Origin: Bacillus sp. AFS037270
GTDB taxonomy: Bacteria > Bacillota > Bacilli > Bacillales_B > DSM-18226
DNA: 64,000 bases
Direction: 5' to 3'
NCBI RefSeq assembly: GCF_002585305.1
Contig: NZ_NUNF01000026.1
Coordinates: forward strand, 1 to 64,000
Shown here: positions 9,615 through 18,978 of the stretch, one piece after another
How positions within the stretch are numbered: position 1 is the stretch's first letter
Layout: each line of letters starts with the position of its first letter
Program-made: the position numbers and the translations under genes
Notes under the pieces: model-generated
What the model was told of the DNA's origin: nothing
The model's input: only the letters and a program-made list of their open reading frames with translations
Database searches by the model: none

Positions 9615-9654
9615 TTTATAATTGTTATTTTTAAGCGCAGCTTGGGTGGGGGGC

Positions 9655-9905
9655 GGGGAGATTTTCCGCGGACTTTTGGATTGATTCCGTCTGATTTTTG
9701 GTTTTTTCCGCTTATTTTCGGATTAATTCCGCAACATATTGGATTAATTCCGTCTAATTCTGGATTTTTTCCGCCAACCTAGTTCCTGCTGGCTCGAAAC
9801 TCAATAATTGCTAATTTAATCCATCAACATTCTATTTTATTCGGCCAGTTTTCAGATTTATTCCACCAACTTCAAACTTTATTCCGCCTACTTTACTATT
9901 TTTCT
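9655..9905. repeat. TTCCG short-repeat array
   Basis: About nine degenerate units of roughly 20 bases, each with the core (A/T)TTCCGYC or TTTTCCGC (for example GATTCCGTC, TTTTCCGCTT, AATTCCGCAAC, TTTTCCGCC, TATTCCGCC). No open frame or promoter is seen. Arrays of the same type, on the same strand, lie at 37140-37290 and 63080-63445. Confidence 0.65.
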
Positions 9906-9914
9906 GCAAGACAC

Positions 9915-9965
9915 AAAAAAAAGAGCCGAAACCAGCCAGGTTTTAACCTGCTGATTTCAACTCTT
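9915..9965 (-). terminator. Terminator of uvrB-uvrA
   Basis: Minus strand AAGAGTTGAAATCAGCAGG pairs with CCTGGCTGGTTTCGGCTCTT, then a run of eight T. It starts two bases past the uvrA stop. Confidence 0.9.
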
Positions 9966-9966
9966 T

Positions 9967-12840
9967 CTATGCTTTAATAGCACTCTTCTCTTCAATTTGC
10001 TGTTTCATCCGCTCGCGGTCACGCGCTAGGATTGGTTTTAAATATTTTCCGGTATAAGATTCGGGAGTCTCTGCTACTTTTTCAGGAGTTCCCGTCGCGA
10101 CGATGGTGCCGCCCTTATCTCCACCCTCAGGACCGAGGTCGACAAGGTAATCGGCCGTCTTAATCACATCGAGATTATGCTCAATGACCAGAACAGTATC
10201 GCCATTTTCAACCAGACGCTGTAAGACAACAAGCAAACGGGAAATGTCGTCTACATGAAGCCCGGTCGTCGGCTCATCTAAGATATAGAACGTTTTACCA
10301 TTTGAACGGCGGTGCAGTTCTGAGGCAAGTTTAACACGCTGGGCCTCTCCGCCTGACAGGGTCGTTGCCGGCTGGCCAAGTTTAACATAGCCCAAACCTA
10401 CATCTAAAATGGTCTGCAGCTTACGGCTGATTTTTGGAATATTTTCGAAAAATTCAACTGCTGCCTCAACGGTCATATCGAGGATATCCGCAATATTTTT
10501 CCCTTTATATTTCACTTCCAATGTTTCACGGTTATAACGTTTGCCGTGGCATACTTCGCATGGAACATAAACATCAGGTAAAAAGTGCATTTCTATTTTA
10601 ATAATTCCGTCACCACGGCAGGCCTCACAGCGGCCGCCCTTAACATTAAAACTAAAGCGGCCTTTCTTATACCCGCGCACCTTCGCTTCATTCGTCGACG
10701 CAAACACATCACGAACATCATCGAACACACCCGTATACGTGGCTGGATTCGAGCGCGGCGTTCTGCCGATCGGGGATTGGTCAATATCAATTACCTTTTC
10801 TAAATGTTCCATTCCCTTTACCGACTTGTGGGCTCCAGGCTTGGTTTTCGCCTTATTCAGCTTTTGCGCCAATGATTTATGAAGGATCTCGTTAATAAGG
10901 GTACTTTTCCCGGACCCTGATACGCCAGTCACAGCAATAAACAAGCCAAGCGGAAACTTCACATTGACATTTTTTAAATTATTTTCAGATGCACCCTTGA
11001 TTTCGATATAGCGGCCATCCGGCTTACTACGCTCAAGCGGAAGGGGGATGAACTTTTTCCCGGACAGGTATTGACCTGTCAGTGAGTTTGGGTCGGCCAT
11101 TACTTCTGCAGGAGTTCCTGCGGAAACAATCTCACCGCCATGTATACCTGCGCCAGGGCCAATATCAATGAGATAATCAGCAGCAAGCATCGTGTCTTCA
11201 TCGTGCTCGACAACAATCAAGGTATTGCCGATATCACGCATGTTTTGCATCGTACCGATTAACCGGTCATTATCCCGCTGATGGAGACCAATGGACGGCT
11301 CATCCAAAATGTATAATACGCCGGTTAGGCGCGAGCCAATTTGTGTCGCCAGCCGGATCCGCTGTGCTTCACCGCCGGAGAGTGTCCCTGCGGTACGGCT
11401 TAGGGTCAAATAATCTAGACCAACATTAATTAAGAAACCTAGCCGTTCACTGATCTCACGGAAAATTAACGCAGCAATTTGCATTTCTTTATCCGAAAGC
11501 TTTAACTCTGAGAAAAATGCTTGAGCATCCTTAATCGATAGGTCTGTTACTTGAGAAATATGGGACCCGTTAATTAACACGGCCAACGATTCCCTTTTCA
11601 AACGGTAGCCTTTACAGGTTGGACATGGCTGCTGACCCATGTATTTTTCCATTTGTTCACGGATAAAGTCTGAGCTTGTCTCCTTATAGCGGCGCTCGAC
11701 ATTGCGCATAACACCTTCAAATTGGATATGTCCCTCACGAAGCTGTCCAAAATCATTTTCATAACGGAAATAAATTTTATCCTTGCCTGATCCATAGAGA
11801 ATTTTTTCCATTTGGTGTTCGGGGATGTCTTTAACAGGTACATCCAGATCGATTCCATAATGATCACAAACCGCCGCAAGCAGCTGCGGATAATATTGTG
11901 AGCTGGTTGGCTCCCACGGGGCAATCGCATGCTGTTTTAGTGTCAAATCCTTATTAGGTATGACTAAATCAAGATCCACTTCCAGTTTAGAGCCGAGTCC
12001 ATCACAGTCGGGGCAGGCCCCGAATGGACTGTTAAAGGAAAACATCCGAGGTTCTAATTCACCAATCGAGAATCCGCAAATGGGACAAGCATGGTTCTCA
12101 CTGAACAACAGCTCTTCCTCGCCGATTACATCGACGATGACGTTTCCTTCTCCTAGTTTTAAGGCCGACTCAAGAGAATCAGCAACACGGGCTGAAATGC
12201 CTTCCTTGACGACAATTCGGTCCACTACAACTTCTATAGAATGCTTCTTATTTTTGTCTAATTCGATTTCATCACCAAGATCAAGCATTTCTCCGTCGAC
12301 ACGAATCCGGACAAACCCTTGTTTTTTGATGTCCTCCAATACCTTTACATGGGCTCCTTTTCGTCCCGACACAACGGGTGCAAGGATTTGCATTTTGGTT
12401 CTCTCTGGATATTCGAGAATCCGGTCGACCATTTGCTCAATGGTTTGTGAGGAGATTTCAATATGATGATTCGGACAAGTGGGATGTCCGACTCTTGCAA
12501 AAAGTAATCGTAAATAATCATAGATTTCCGTTACCGTCCCTACTGTAGAACGCGGGTTTCGGCTTGTTGTTTTTTGATCAATCGAAATCGCCGGGGATAA
12601 TCCCTCGATCATATCTACATCCGGCTTATCCATCTGACCGAGAAATTGGCGGGCATAAGCAGACAGGGATTCCACATAACGGCGCTGCCCTTCAGCATAA
12701 ATCGTATCAAATGCGAGCGAGGACTTTCCTGAACCGGAAAGTCCCGTCAATACCACAAGCTTATCTCTCGGAATGGTGACATCTATATTTTTCAAATTGT
12801 GGGCGCGGGCGCCTTTCACAATTAGTTTTTCCATTGCCAT
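9967..12840 (-). CDS. uvrA: Excinuclease ABC subunit A
   Basis: DNA damage sensor of nucleotide excision repair, 957 aa, working with UvrB and UvrC. Two ABC ATPase halves are present: Walker [10 protein letters not shown] (about 33-41) and GVSGSGKST (about 640-648), with LSGGEAQR signatures in each half. Two zinc modules, CPIC...CPDC (about 253-280) and CEAC...CEVC (about 738-766), are intact. The start at 12840 lies seven bases after uvrB with GGAAGGA upstream, so both form one operon. Length is typical. Confidence 0.97.
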   Translation of the reverse strand: MAMEKLIVKGARAHNLKNIDVTIPRDKLVVLTGLSGSGKSSLAFDTIYAEGQRRYVESLSAYARQFLGQMDKPDVDMIEGLSPAISIDQKTTSRNPRSTVGTVTEIYDYLRLLFARVGHPTCPNHHIEISSQTIEQMVDRILEYPERTKMQILAPVVSGRKGAHVKVLEDIKKQGFVRIRVDGEMLDLGDEIELDKNKKHSIEVVVDRIVVKEGISARVADSLESALKLGEGNVIVDVIGEEELLFSENHACPICGFSIGELEPRMFSFNSPFGACPDCDGLGSKLEVDLDLVIPNKDLTLKQHAIAPWEPTSSQYYPQLLAAVCDHYGIDLDVPVKDIPEHQMEKILYGSGKDKIYFRYENDFGQLREGHIQFEGVMRNVERRYKETSSDFIREQMEKYMGQQPCPTCKGYRLKRESLAVLINGSHISQVTDLSIKDAQAFFSELKLSDKEMQIAALIFREISERLGFLINVGLDYLTLSRTAGTLSGGEAQRIRLATQIGSRLTGVLYILDEPSIGLHQRDNDRLIGTMQNMRDIGNTLIVVEHDEDTMLAADYLIDIGPGAGIHGGEIVSAGTPAEVMADPNSLTGQYLSGKKFIPLPLERSKPDGRYIEIKGASENNLKNVNVKFPLGLFIAVTGVSGSGKSTLINEILHKSLAQKLNKAKTKPGAHKSVKGMEHLEKVIDIDQSPIGRTPRSNPATYTGVFDDVRDVFASTNEAKVRGYKKGRFSFNVKGGRCEACRGDGIIKIEMHFLPDVYVPCEVCHGKRYNRETLEVKYKGKNIADILDMTVEAAVEFFENIPKISRKLQTILDVGLGYVKLGQPATTLSGGEAQRVKLASELHRRSNGKTFYILDEPTTGLHVDDISRLLVVLQRLVENGDTVLVIEHNLDVIKTADYLVDLGPEGGDKGGTIVATGTPEKVAETPESYTGKYLKPILARDRERMKQQIEEKSAIKA

Positions 12841-12847
12841 TTAACCG

Positions 12848-14827
12848 TCATCCTTCCGCTTTCAATTCCAATAATAAATCACGAAGCTCGGCAGCACGTT
12901 CGAAGTTGAGTGCCTTTGCTTCTTCCTTCATTTCTTTTTCCATTGTCATAATTAGTTTTTCTCGTTCCTTCTTACTCATCTTGCCGAAGGATGCTGCGCC
13001 TTTTTGCTCTTCTTGATCCTCAGCAGCTTGGGTCGCACGGATGACATCACGAATTTCCTTTTGAATCGTCTGCGGTGTAATGCCGTGTTTTTCATTGTAT
13101 TCTTCTTGGATGGCCCGGCGTCGCTTCGTTTCACTAATTGCCAGCTCCATCGAATTAGTGATTCTATCTGCATACATGATAACATGGCCATTGGCATTTC
13201 GGGCGGCCCGGCCGATCGTTTGAATTAACGACCGTTCCGAACGGAGGAAGCCTTCTTTGTCAGCATCGAGAATCGTGATAAGGGAAACCTCGGGAATATC
13301 GAGTCCTTCCCTGAGCAAATTGATCCCGATCAAAACGTCATATTTTCCTAGACGCAGTTCCCGAATAATTTCAATCCGCTCGAGTGTCTTGACTTCTGAA
13401 TGTAAATATTGAACCTTAATCCCAATTTCTTTCAGATAATCAGTTAAATCCTCTGACATTTTTTTCGTTAACGTCGTCACGAGGACACGTTCATTTTTCT
13501 TAACCCGTTCCTGTATTTCACCAATCAAATCATCAATCTGCCCTTCGATTGGACGGACTTCAATCGTTGGATCAAGTAACCCTGTCGGGCGAATAATTTG
13601 TTCAATCATCTCCGGTGTATGCTCGAGTTCATATGGACCTGGTGTGGCCGAGACAAAAATGGCATTGTGGACATGCTTATCAAATTCATCAAAGGTCAGC
13701 GGCCGGTTATCGAGTGCCGATGGAAGGCGGAAGCCGTGGTCGACCAGCACTTGTTTACGGGCCTTGTCACCATTAAACATACCCCTGATTTGCGGTAAGG
13801 TAACATGCGACTCATCAATGATGATCAGGAAATCTTCCGGAAAATAGTCGAGCAATGTATAGGGAGTTGAACCTGCCGGCCTTAGGGTCAGATGACGGGA
13901 GTAGTTTTCAATCCCTGAGCAAAAGCCCATTTCCCGCATCATTTCTAAATCATAGCGGGTACGCTGTTCAATCCGCTGGGCCTCGAGCAGTTTATCTTCT
14001 GCTCTTAATTCAGCAAGCCGTTCCTCGAGTTCTTTTTCAATATTCTCAATGGCTAGACGCATTTTTTCTTCACGTGTTACGAAGTGGGATGCCGGGAAAA
14101 TGGCGATATGCGAACGTTCGCCGATGATTTCACCTGTTAACGCATCGACTTCGCGAATGCGGTCAATTTCATCTCCGAAAAATTCGACACGGACACAATG
14201 TTCATCACGGGAGACTGGGAATATCTCAACGACATCCCCGCGGACACGGAAGGTTCCCTTTTTAAAATCGATATCATTTCGTTCATATTGGATATCCACT
14301 AAACGATGCAGGAGCTGATTCCGTTCAATTTCCATGCCTGTGCGAAGCGATAACACCATCTCGCGGTATTCTTCCGGCGAACCGAGACCATAGATACAGG
14401 ACACACTCGCAATGATGATGACATCTTTCCGTTCAAATAAGGATGAGGTCGCCGAGTGGCGCAGCTTGTCAATTTCATCGTTGATACTGGCATCTTTTTC
14501 AATGAAGGTATCGGTTTGCGGCACATAGGCTTCCGGCTGATAGTAATCATAGTAACTGACGAAGTATTCTACCGCATTATTTGGAAAAAAATCCTTAAAC
14601 TCACTATAGAGCTGTCCGGCTAATGTTTTGTTATGGGCGATTACAAGGGTTGGTTTGTTTATTTCTTTAATGACGTTCGAAACCGTAAAGGTCTTCCCTG
14701 TACCGGTCGCACCAAGTAGCGTTTGGTGGCGTTTATTATTTTTAATCCCTTCTACTAACTGGCGGATCGCTTCGGGCTGATCACCTTGGGGCGAGTACTT
14801 TGAAACTAATTCAAATTGATCTTTCAC
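12848..14827 (-). CDS. uvrB: Excinuclease ABC subunit B
   Basis: Helicase-like damage verification subunit, 659 aa. Walker A GATGTGKT lies at 39-46. The beta-hairpin that clamps DNA ([12 protein letters not shown], about 92-103) follows. DESH at about 340 is the Walker B motif. The C-terminal UVR motif that binds UvrC lies near 620-655. Translation starts at GTG with GGGAGGA eight bases upstream; an ATG overlapping it runs straight into TGA. It is first gene of uvrB-uvrA. A DinR/LexA-like box lies 138 bases upstream, matching SOS control known for B. subtilis uvrB. Confidence 0.97.
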   Translation of the reverse strand: MKDQFELVSKYSPQGDQPEAIRQLVEGIKNNKRHQTLLGATGTGKTFTVSNVIKEINKPTLVIAHNKTLAGQLYSEFKDFFPNNAVEYFVSYYDYYQPEAYVPQTDTFIEKDASINDEIDKLRHSATSSLFERKDVIIIASVSCIYGLGSPEEYREMVLSLRTGMEIERNQLLHRLVDIQYERNDIDFKKGTFRVRGDVVEIFPVSRDEHCVRVEFFGDEIDRIREVDALTGEIIGERSHIAIFPASHFVTREEKMRLAIENIEKELEERLAELRAEDKLLEAQRIEQRTRYDLEMMREMGFCSGIENYSRHLTLRPAGSTPYTLLDYFPEDFLIIIDESHVTLPQIRGMFNGDKARKQVLVDHGFRLPSALDNRPLTFDEFDKHVHNAIFVSATPGPYELEHTPEMIEQIIRPTGLLDPTIEVRPIEGQIDDLIGEIQERVKKNERVLVTTLTKKMSEDLTDYLKEIGIKVQYLHSEVKTLERIEIIRELRLGKYDVLIGINLLREGLDIPEVSLITILDADKEGFLRSERSLIQTIGRAARNANGHVIMYADRITNSMELAISETKRRRAIQEEYNEKHGITPQTIQKEIRDVIRATQAAEDQEEQKGAASFGKMSKKEREKLIMTMEKEMKEEAKALNFERAAELRDLLLELKAEG

Positions 14828-14964
14828 ATTTCTTTCCTCCCGTAAAAAAAATCACTCTTAAGCTAAAAAACTGTTTATTGTCCGGGATGGTGCTAAAAAG
14901 TGTCTTCTCGTAAATTTCCTATTAACATTCTACCACAATCCACCAAAAACAAACCAATAATATG

Positions 14965-14978
14965 CGAACTAGTATTCG
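14965..14978. promoter_or_regulatory. DinR/LexA (SOS) box upstream of uvrB
   Basis: CGAAC-TAGT-ATTCG differs by one base from the Bacillus SOS consensus CGAAC-N4-GTTCG. It lies between csbA and uvrB, in the uvrB leader/promoter zone. Confidence 0.7.
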
Positions 14979-15004
14979 TTTTTTTGATTAAGTTTTTCAA
15001 TTAG

Positions 15005-15033
15005 AAAAAAGCCTGCCGTTAATCGACAGACTT
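15005..15033 (-). terminator. Terminator of csbA
   Basis: AAGTCTGTCG / CGGCAGGCTT stem (ten pairs with two G-T) and TTTTTT on the minus strand, about 18 bases past the csbA stop. Confidence 0.75.
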
Positions 15034-15050
15034 ACATTTGTGAATAGGTT

Positions 15051-15290
15051 CTAGCTATTTTTAACTGCCCGCGGTTTCATCCTGGCTGCCAGCCAGAAGC
15101 CGGCTGTAAGTGAAAAGGCATCAATAACAATCAGGTAAAAGGTGTCGGTATAGCCTTTGTAAACTGACCCAGCAATCAGTGCCACGGTTAAAACAAGGCC
15201 GATAACGCGATTGTAAGTGACCCGTGAAAAAAGCAAAACCAGTAATCCAGGCATAGTTAGTGCCGAAAATATCCTAATAATCTCAAACAT
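15051..15290 (-). CDS. csbA: CsbA family membrane protein
   Basis: Small membrane protein of 79 aa with three hydrophobic segments. It resembles B. subtilis CsbA in length, in the LLFSRVTYNR and VYKGYTDTF segments, and in its position next to uvrB. Function is unknown; B. subtilis csbA is a SigB stress gene. I see no clear SigB promoter here. The start was set at ATG 15290 with TGAGG seven bases upstream; a GTG two codons earlier overlaps the ribosome site. Confidence 0.85.
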   Translation of the reverse strand: MFEIIRIFSALTMPGLLVLLFSRVTYNRVIGLVLTVALIAGSVYKGYTDTFYLIVIDAFSLTAGFWLAARMKPRAVKNS

Positions 15291-15366
15291 GGGCACACCT
15301 CATTTATAAATCTCGTTAATTATTAATTCTAAAAACTAATCCATAAAATTGCAACTAAAATATTCC

Positions 15367-16818
15367 TTAAACCTTTGCCTTCTCAAAGCCAGCCGCTTCC
15401 TTTTGCTGTGATACTAGACTAACAATGATAAATCCTAACAGTGACAGAACAATCGGCATGACAACCGTATGCAGTCCAAAGGCATTCGGATAAAAACGAT
15501 CTAATAAAATATAAGAACCCATTCCAATAATCATTGATGTGATTGCTCCGTACTTATTGCCCTTACTCCAATACAAGCCTAAAATAACTGGCCAAATAAA
15601 CACAGATTCCAGTCCGCCAAAAGAAAATAGATTCAGCCATACAATTAAATCGGGAGGACTTAATGCGAGAATAATCACGATAATCCCAATAATGGCGGTT
15701 ACACTGAAGCTCACCTTTTTAATTTGTTTGTCCTCGGCATCCGGCTTGATGTAATTCAAATAGATATCCTTTACCAAAGCAGAGCTCACCAAGATCAGCA
15801 AAGCATCGACTGTTGACATAATCGCAGCCATTGGGGCTGCTAGTACAATTCCAGCAACAAACGGCGGCAAAACTTTCATTGATAACAATGGCATCACAGT
15901 ATCACCGATTTTTATCCCTGGGAGTACTGGTCTTGCAAACACGCCAATCAAGTGCATCCCGAGCATGATAAAGCCGACCACAACCGTCCCAATAATGATC
16001 GCATTGTGCATAGCTTTTGAATTTTTGTAAGACATCGCCCTGACTGTAATTTGCGGAAGGCCGACAACCCCAACGCCAACCAAAATCCAAAACGATGAAA
16101 CGTAGGCCGGGGTTAAATTGTGCTGTGCGCCAAACGGGCTGATGAGGTTTGGATTCTCCGCCGCTAAATCAGAGATGATGTTCGAAACCCCTCCGCCTGC
16201 TTTAATCGTTGCAATCAATAAAATCAACGTTCCTGCAAACATCACGACACCTTGAACCGTATCGGTGAGTGCAACCGCTCGGAAGCCGCCGACAATGACA
16301 AACACAAGAACAGAAAAGGCAAAAATCAGTAAGGCGGTTGAATAAGGCATGCCAGTCAGCGATTCTACTAGGCGCGCCCCGCCAATCCATTGCGCCGTCA
16401 TCGATGAAAAAAGGAAAATAATAATACTTGCCGCTGACAAGATCACAACCGTTTTACTTTTATACCGTTCCTTTAGAAAGTCGATTAAGGTGATCGCCTT
16501 ATACTGACGGGCCACGATGGCAAATTTTTTCCCGAGGACCATTAAGGTAAAATAACCGGTTACAAGCTGGGCCATGGCAAGTAGAACCCAGCCTAACCCT
16601 TGAGTATAGGCAATTCCAGGACCGCCGATAAAACTGCTGGCACTGCCGTAAGTGGCCACCATGGTCATGGCTAGGATGAACCCTCCCATTTGACGTTCCC
16701 CTAAGAAATACCCTTCTAAAAAAGATTCGGATTTGAGTACCAATTTGTTTGACCAAATTCCTACCGCAAAGATAATCAATAAGAAAATAATTAATGGTGT
16801 AATAACAGCCCAGTTCAC
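15367..16818 (-). CDS. panF: Sodium/pantothenate symporter PanF
   Basis: Sodium:solute symporter of 483 aa with about 13 membrane helices. The GERQMGGF and ATYGSASSFIGGPG segments (about 41-70) are typical of PanF within the SSS family. It would import pantothenate for coenzyme A synthesis using the sodium gradient. It overlaps by four bases the small YhdT-type gene upstream, the usual partner of panF. Other SSS substrates cannot be excluded, but the partner gene favours pantothenate. Confidence 0.87.
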   Translation of the reverse strand: MNWAVITPLIIFLLIIFAVGIWSNKLVLKSESFLEGYFLGERQMGGFILAMTMVATYGSASSFIGGPGIAYTQGLGWVLLAMAQLVTGYFTLMVLGKKFAIVARQYKAITLIDFLKERYKSKTVVILSAASIIIFLFSSMTAQWIGGARLVESLTGMPYSTALLIFAFSVLVFVIVGGFRAVALTDTVQGVVMFAGTLILLIATIKAGGGVSNIISDLAAENPNLISPFGAQHNLTPAYVSSFWILVGVGVVGLPQITVRAMSYKNSKAMHNAIIIGTVVVGFIMLGMHLIGVFARPVLPGIKIGDTVMPLLSMKVLPPFVAGIVLAAPMAAIMSTVDALLILVSSALVKDIYLNYIKPDAEDKQIKKVSFSVTAIIGIIVIILALSPPDLIVWLNLFSFGGLESVFIWPVILGLYWSKGNKYGAITSMIIGMGSYILLDRFYPNAFGLHTVVMPIVLSLLGFIIVSLVSQQKEAAGFEKAKV

Positions 16819-17096
16819 TTGTTCTCCTCCTCTACATCAAAGGGGATGTCTTGGAAGAGATATCTTACTGTGAAAATCACAAGGATAATCATAACAATGG
16901 AGCCGAGAATGCAGCTGTAAAAGAACCAGGCCGGCAGACCCAATACGTATGTATAGTCCTTGACATTAGCTGAGCCGAGTCCGTAGCCAAATCCATACCA
17001 AATGATAAAATTGATGATAACGAGAATAACGCCAATTAGTGCTTCTTTATGGGCAATTTTAAAACGCTTGTCCATTGAATCCACAGATTTCTTCAA
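16815..17096 (-). CDS. YhdT family small membrane protein (PanF partner)
   Basis: Protein of 93 aa with two membrane segments and the motif WYGFGYGLG...YTYVLGLPAWFFYSC that defines the YhdT/DUF997 family. It is regularly found directly ahead of panF, and here their reading frames overlap. Its role in the symporter is unproven. The likely start is TTG at 17096 with AGGGGTG six to seven bases upstream; an ATG at 17075 has no good ribosome site. An inverted repeat lies 35 bases upstream. Confidence 0.83.
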   Translation of the reverse strand: MKKSVDSMDKRFKIAHKEALIGVILVIINFIIWYGFGYGLGSANVKDYTYVLGLPAWFFYSCILGSIVMIILVIFTVRYLFQDIPFDVEEENK

Positions 17097-17130
17097 ACTT
17101 TTACACCCCTAGTATGTATGCATTTTTTAA

Positions 17131-17152
17131 TCTAACTTTTTACCAAGTTAGA
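17131..17152. promoter_or_regulatory. Inverted repeat upstream of yhdT-panF
   Basis: TCTAACT-8 bases-AGTTAGA, a perfect seven-base dyad 35 bases before the yhdT start. It could be an operator or an RNA hairpin. No known regulator is matched. Confidence 0.3.
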
Positions 17153-17311
17153 ACATTTTACCACAAATATGAAGAAAAACTTACTATCATACTTTTGAAA
17201 CTTGACCATTAATTTTTATAAGTTTTCATTTCGTTTAAAAAACTATATGGTTTACTATTTAATAGGAAAAATCTACTGTAATTTGAAAAATTAATCAGTA
17301 CTATTTTCTTA

Positions 17312-17340
17312 TTGATAAACACAACGAGATAAATGATAAT
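17312..17340 (+). promoter_or_regulatory. Sigma-A promoter of the DoxX gene
   Basis: TTGATA, 17 bases, GATAAT. The -10 element is inside the Fur box, which would block transcription when Fur is bound. Confidence 0.65.
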
Positions 17341-17352
17341 GATTATCAATAT
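17334..17352. promoter_or_regulatory. Fur box
   Basis: TGATAATGATTATCA (17334-17348) is a perfect 7-1-7 Fur inverted repeat. The extended 19-base match (17335-17353) to GATAATGATAATCATTATC has two mismatches. The core overlaps the -10 of the DoxX promoter. Confidence 0.85.
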
Positions 17353-17374
17353 CATTGACTCAGGGGGTTTTGTT

Positions 17375-17887
17375 ATGTTTATTCAATTTTTAAAGGAAAA
17401 CCGTTATGTCCCATTTCTACTTACTGTATTTCGACTCTATCTTGGATGGGAATGGTTAACTGCTGGCTGGGGGAAAATCTCCGGTGGGAAATTTGATGCA
17501 AGCGGCTTTATGGTTGGAGCAGTAAAAAATATGTCAGGTGATCACCCTTCTGTTCAACCTTGGTGGGGACATTTTTTAAATGAGTTTGCTATTCCATATG
17601 TTGATTTATTTAATGTAATGGTTCCATGGGGAGAGTTTTTAGTAGGGGCGGCATTAATTTTGGGGATTTTTACTTCATTTTCTGCTCTTATGGGACTTAC
17701 GATGAACTTTGCCTATATGTTGTCTGGCACAACTAGTACGAATCCTCAAATGGTTTTACTAGGAATGTTTATTCTGGTGGCAGGAACGAATGCTGGAAAA
17801 ATTGGAGTAGATCGTTGGGTTATTCCAATGCTGCAGAAATGGTTCTTTAAAAAAACTGGGAAAGAACAATTTCCGCAAAGCGCGTAA
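17375..17887 (+). CDS. DoxX family membrane protein, Fur-regulated
   Basis: Membrane protein of 170 aa with four or five hydrophobic segments. The opening FRLYLGWEWLTAGWGKISGG and PWGEFLVGAALILGIFT are typical of the DoxX/DoxD (quinone-linked thiosulfate oxidoreductase subunit-like) family. Real function is unknown. The start is ATG 17375 with CAGGGGG seven bases upstream; ATG codons further up fall inside the Fur box and promoter. It is a single gene, divergent from yhdT-panF. The Fur box on its promoter points to expression under iron shortage. The product may act in redox balance of the membrane. Confidence 0.8.
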   Translation: MFIQFLKENRYVPFLLTVFRLYLGWEWLTAGWGKISGGKFDASGFMVGAVKNMSGDHPSVQPWWGHFLNEFAIPYVDLFNVMVPWGEFLVGAALILGIFTSFSALMGLTMNFAYMLSGTTSTNPQMVLLGMFILVAGTNAGKIGVDRWVIPMLQKWFFKKTGKEQFPQSA

Positions 17888-17888
17888 T

Positions 17889-17926
17889 AAAAATCGCCCT
17901 TCTCATTTAAAGGAGGGCGATTTTAG
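17889..17926. terminator. Bidirectional terminator between the DoxX gene and czcD
   Basis: AAATCGCCCTTC / GGAGGGCGATTT stem with T run on the plus strand and A-rich 5' side, serving both converging genes. Confidence 0.85.
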
Positions 17927-17943
17927 TATAGTGAGTAATTTAC

Positions 17944-18873
17944 TTAATTACATGTCCCATGTGGACTTGGACATCCGTTAGCTTCTTTCTCAACCTGAAT
18001 GGTACTGTGTTCAATATGAAACTCATCATGAAGTATTTTTTGCGATTGTGACAGGATTTTATCATGCACGCCATCGTCAAAAATCGTCATATGACAGCTA
18101 AGAACAGGATATCCTGAAGTAATGGTCCAAATGTGCAGGTCATGAATCTCCTTAACGTTAGGGATCTTGCACAATGCCTTTTTCACTTGAGATATATCAA
18201 TCTGGGACGGGGCCCCTTCCATCAAGATATGAAAAGAATCTTTTGTTACCCGGTAACCACTGATGAGAATTAGTACAGCAACAATGATACTGGCAATCGG
18301 GTCGGCAATCCCCCAGCCTAAAAACATGATTAGCAGGGCGGCAACAATTGCTCCTACCGAACCGAGCATATCACCCAGTACGTGGAGGAAGGCGCTTTTG
18401 ACATTCAGGTTTTCTTCCTTGTCACCCTTCATCAAAATCCAAGCCGCAATGATATTGACTAATAATCCGGTCACAGAAATCATTAGCATCCCGGTACTCT
18501 GGACTTCCGGCGGATTGAAAAAGCGTTGAAAGGCCTCAAAAAAGATATAAATAGAGATAATCACAAGCGTTAAACCATTTAAGGCGGCAGCAATAATTTC
18601 AAACCGCTTATAGCCGTAGGTTTTTTCCTGTGAGACCTTTTTCTCACCAAGCTGTAAAGCGTAAAAGCTTAATCCAAGTGCAGCCGCATCGCTCAGCATA
18701 TGGCCTGCATCCGACAATAGTGCAAGGCTGTTTGTAACAATACCGCCAATCACTTCTACTATCATAAAGGCAGCTATTAAAAGGAAAGAACTTAATAGTG
18801 CTTTTTTATTACTTGTATGTGAATGTCCATGCGAGTGGCCGTGTGAATGGCCGTGATGGTGATGATGACCCAT
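17944..18873 (-). CDS. czcD: Cation diffusion facilitator (Zn/Cd/Co efflux), CzcD-type
   Basis: Efflux carrier of 309 aa that exchanges Zn2+ or similar ions for H+. The N-terminus is a histidine-rich metal-binding stretch (HHHHH, then GHSHGHSH repeats). Six membrane helices carry the family residues: SDAGHMLSDAAAL in helix II and HVLGDMLGS in helix V. The cytoplasmic C-terminal domain contains LHIWTITSGYPVLSCH. GGGGGGA precedes the ATG. It lies just downstream of cadA and cadC, so it may share their metal control. Confidence 0.92.
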   Translation of the reverse strand: MGHHHHHGHSHGHSHGHSHTSNKKALLSSFLLIAAFMIVEVIGGIVTNSLALLSDAGHMLSDAAALGLSFYALQLGEKKVSQEKTYGYKRFEIIAAALNGLTLVIISIYIFFEAFQRFFNPPEVQSTGMLMISVTGLLVNIIAAWILMKGDKEENLNVKSAFLHVLGDMLGSVGAIVAALLIMFLGWGIADPIASIIVAVLILISGYRVTKDSFHILMEGAPSQIDISQVKKALCKIPNVKEIHDLHIWTITSGYPVLSCHMTIFDDGVHDKILSQSQKILHDEFHIEHSTIQVEKEANGCPSPHGTCN

Positions 18874-18978
18874 GTTGATCCCCCCAGAGCTCTTAAAAGT
18901 TAAGTCGCTCTCTTCTCTTTCTAAAACGAAAATGTTCCGATTAAGGCTAGTCTTTTCAAATCTTTATTTTTCAATTCA

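Noticed and set aside
15291..15366. SigB promoter for csbA
   Set aside because: Expected from B. subtilis, but no GTTTAA-N12-15-GGGTAT-like pair is visible.
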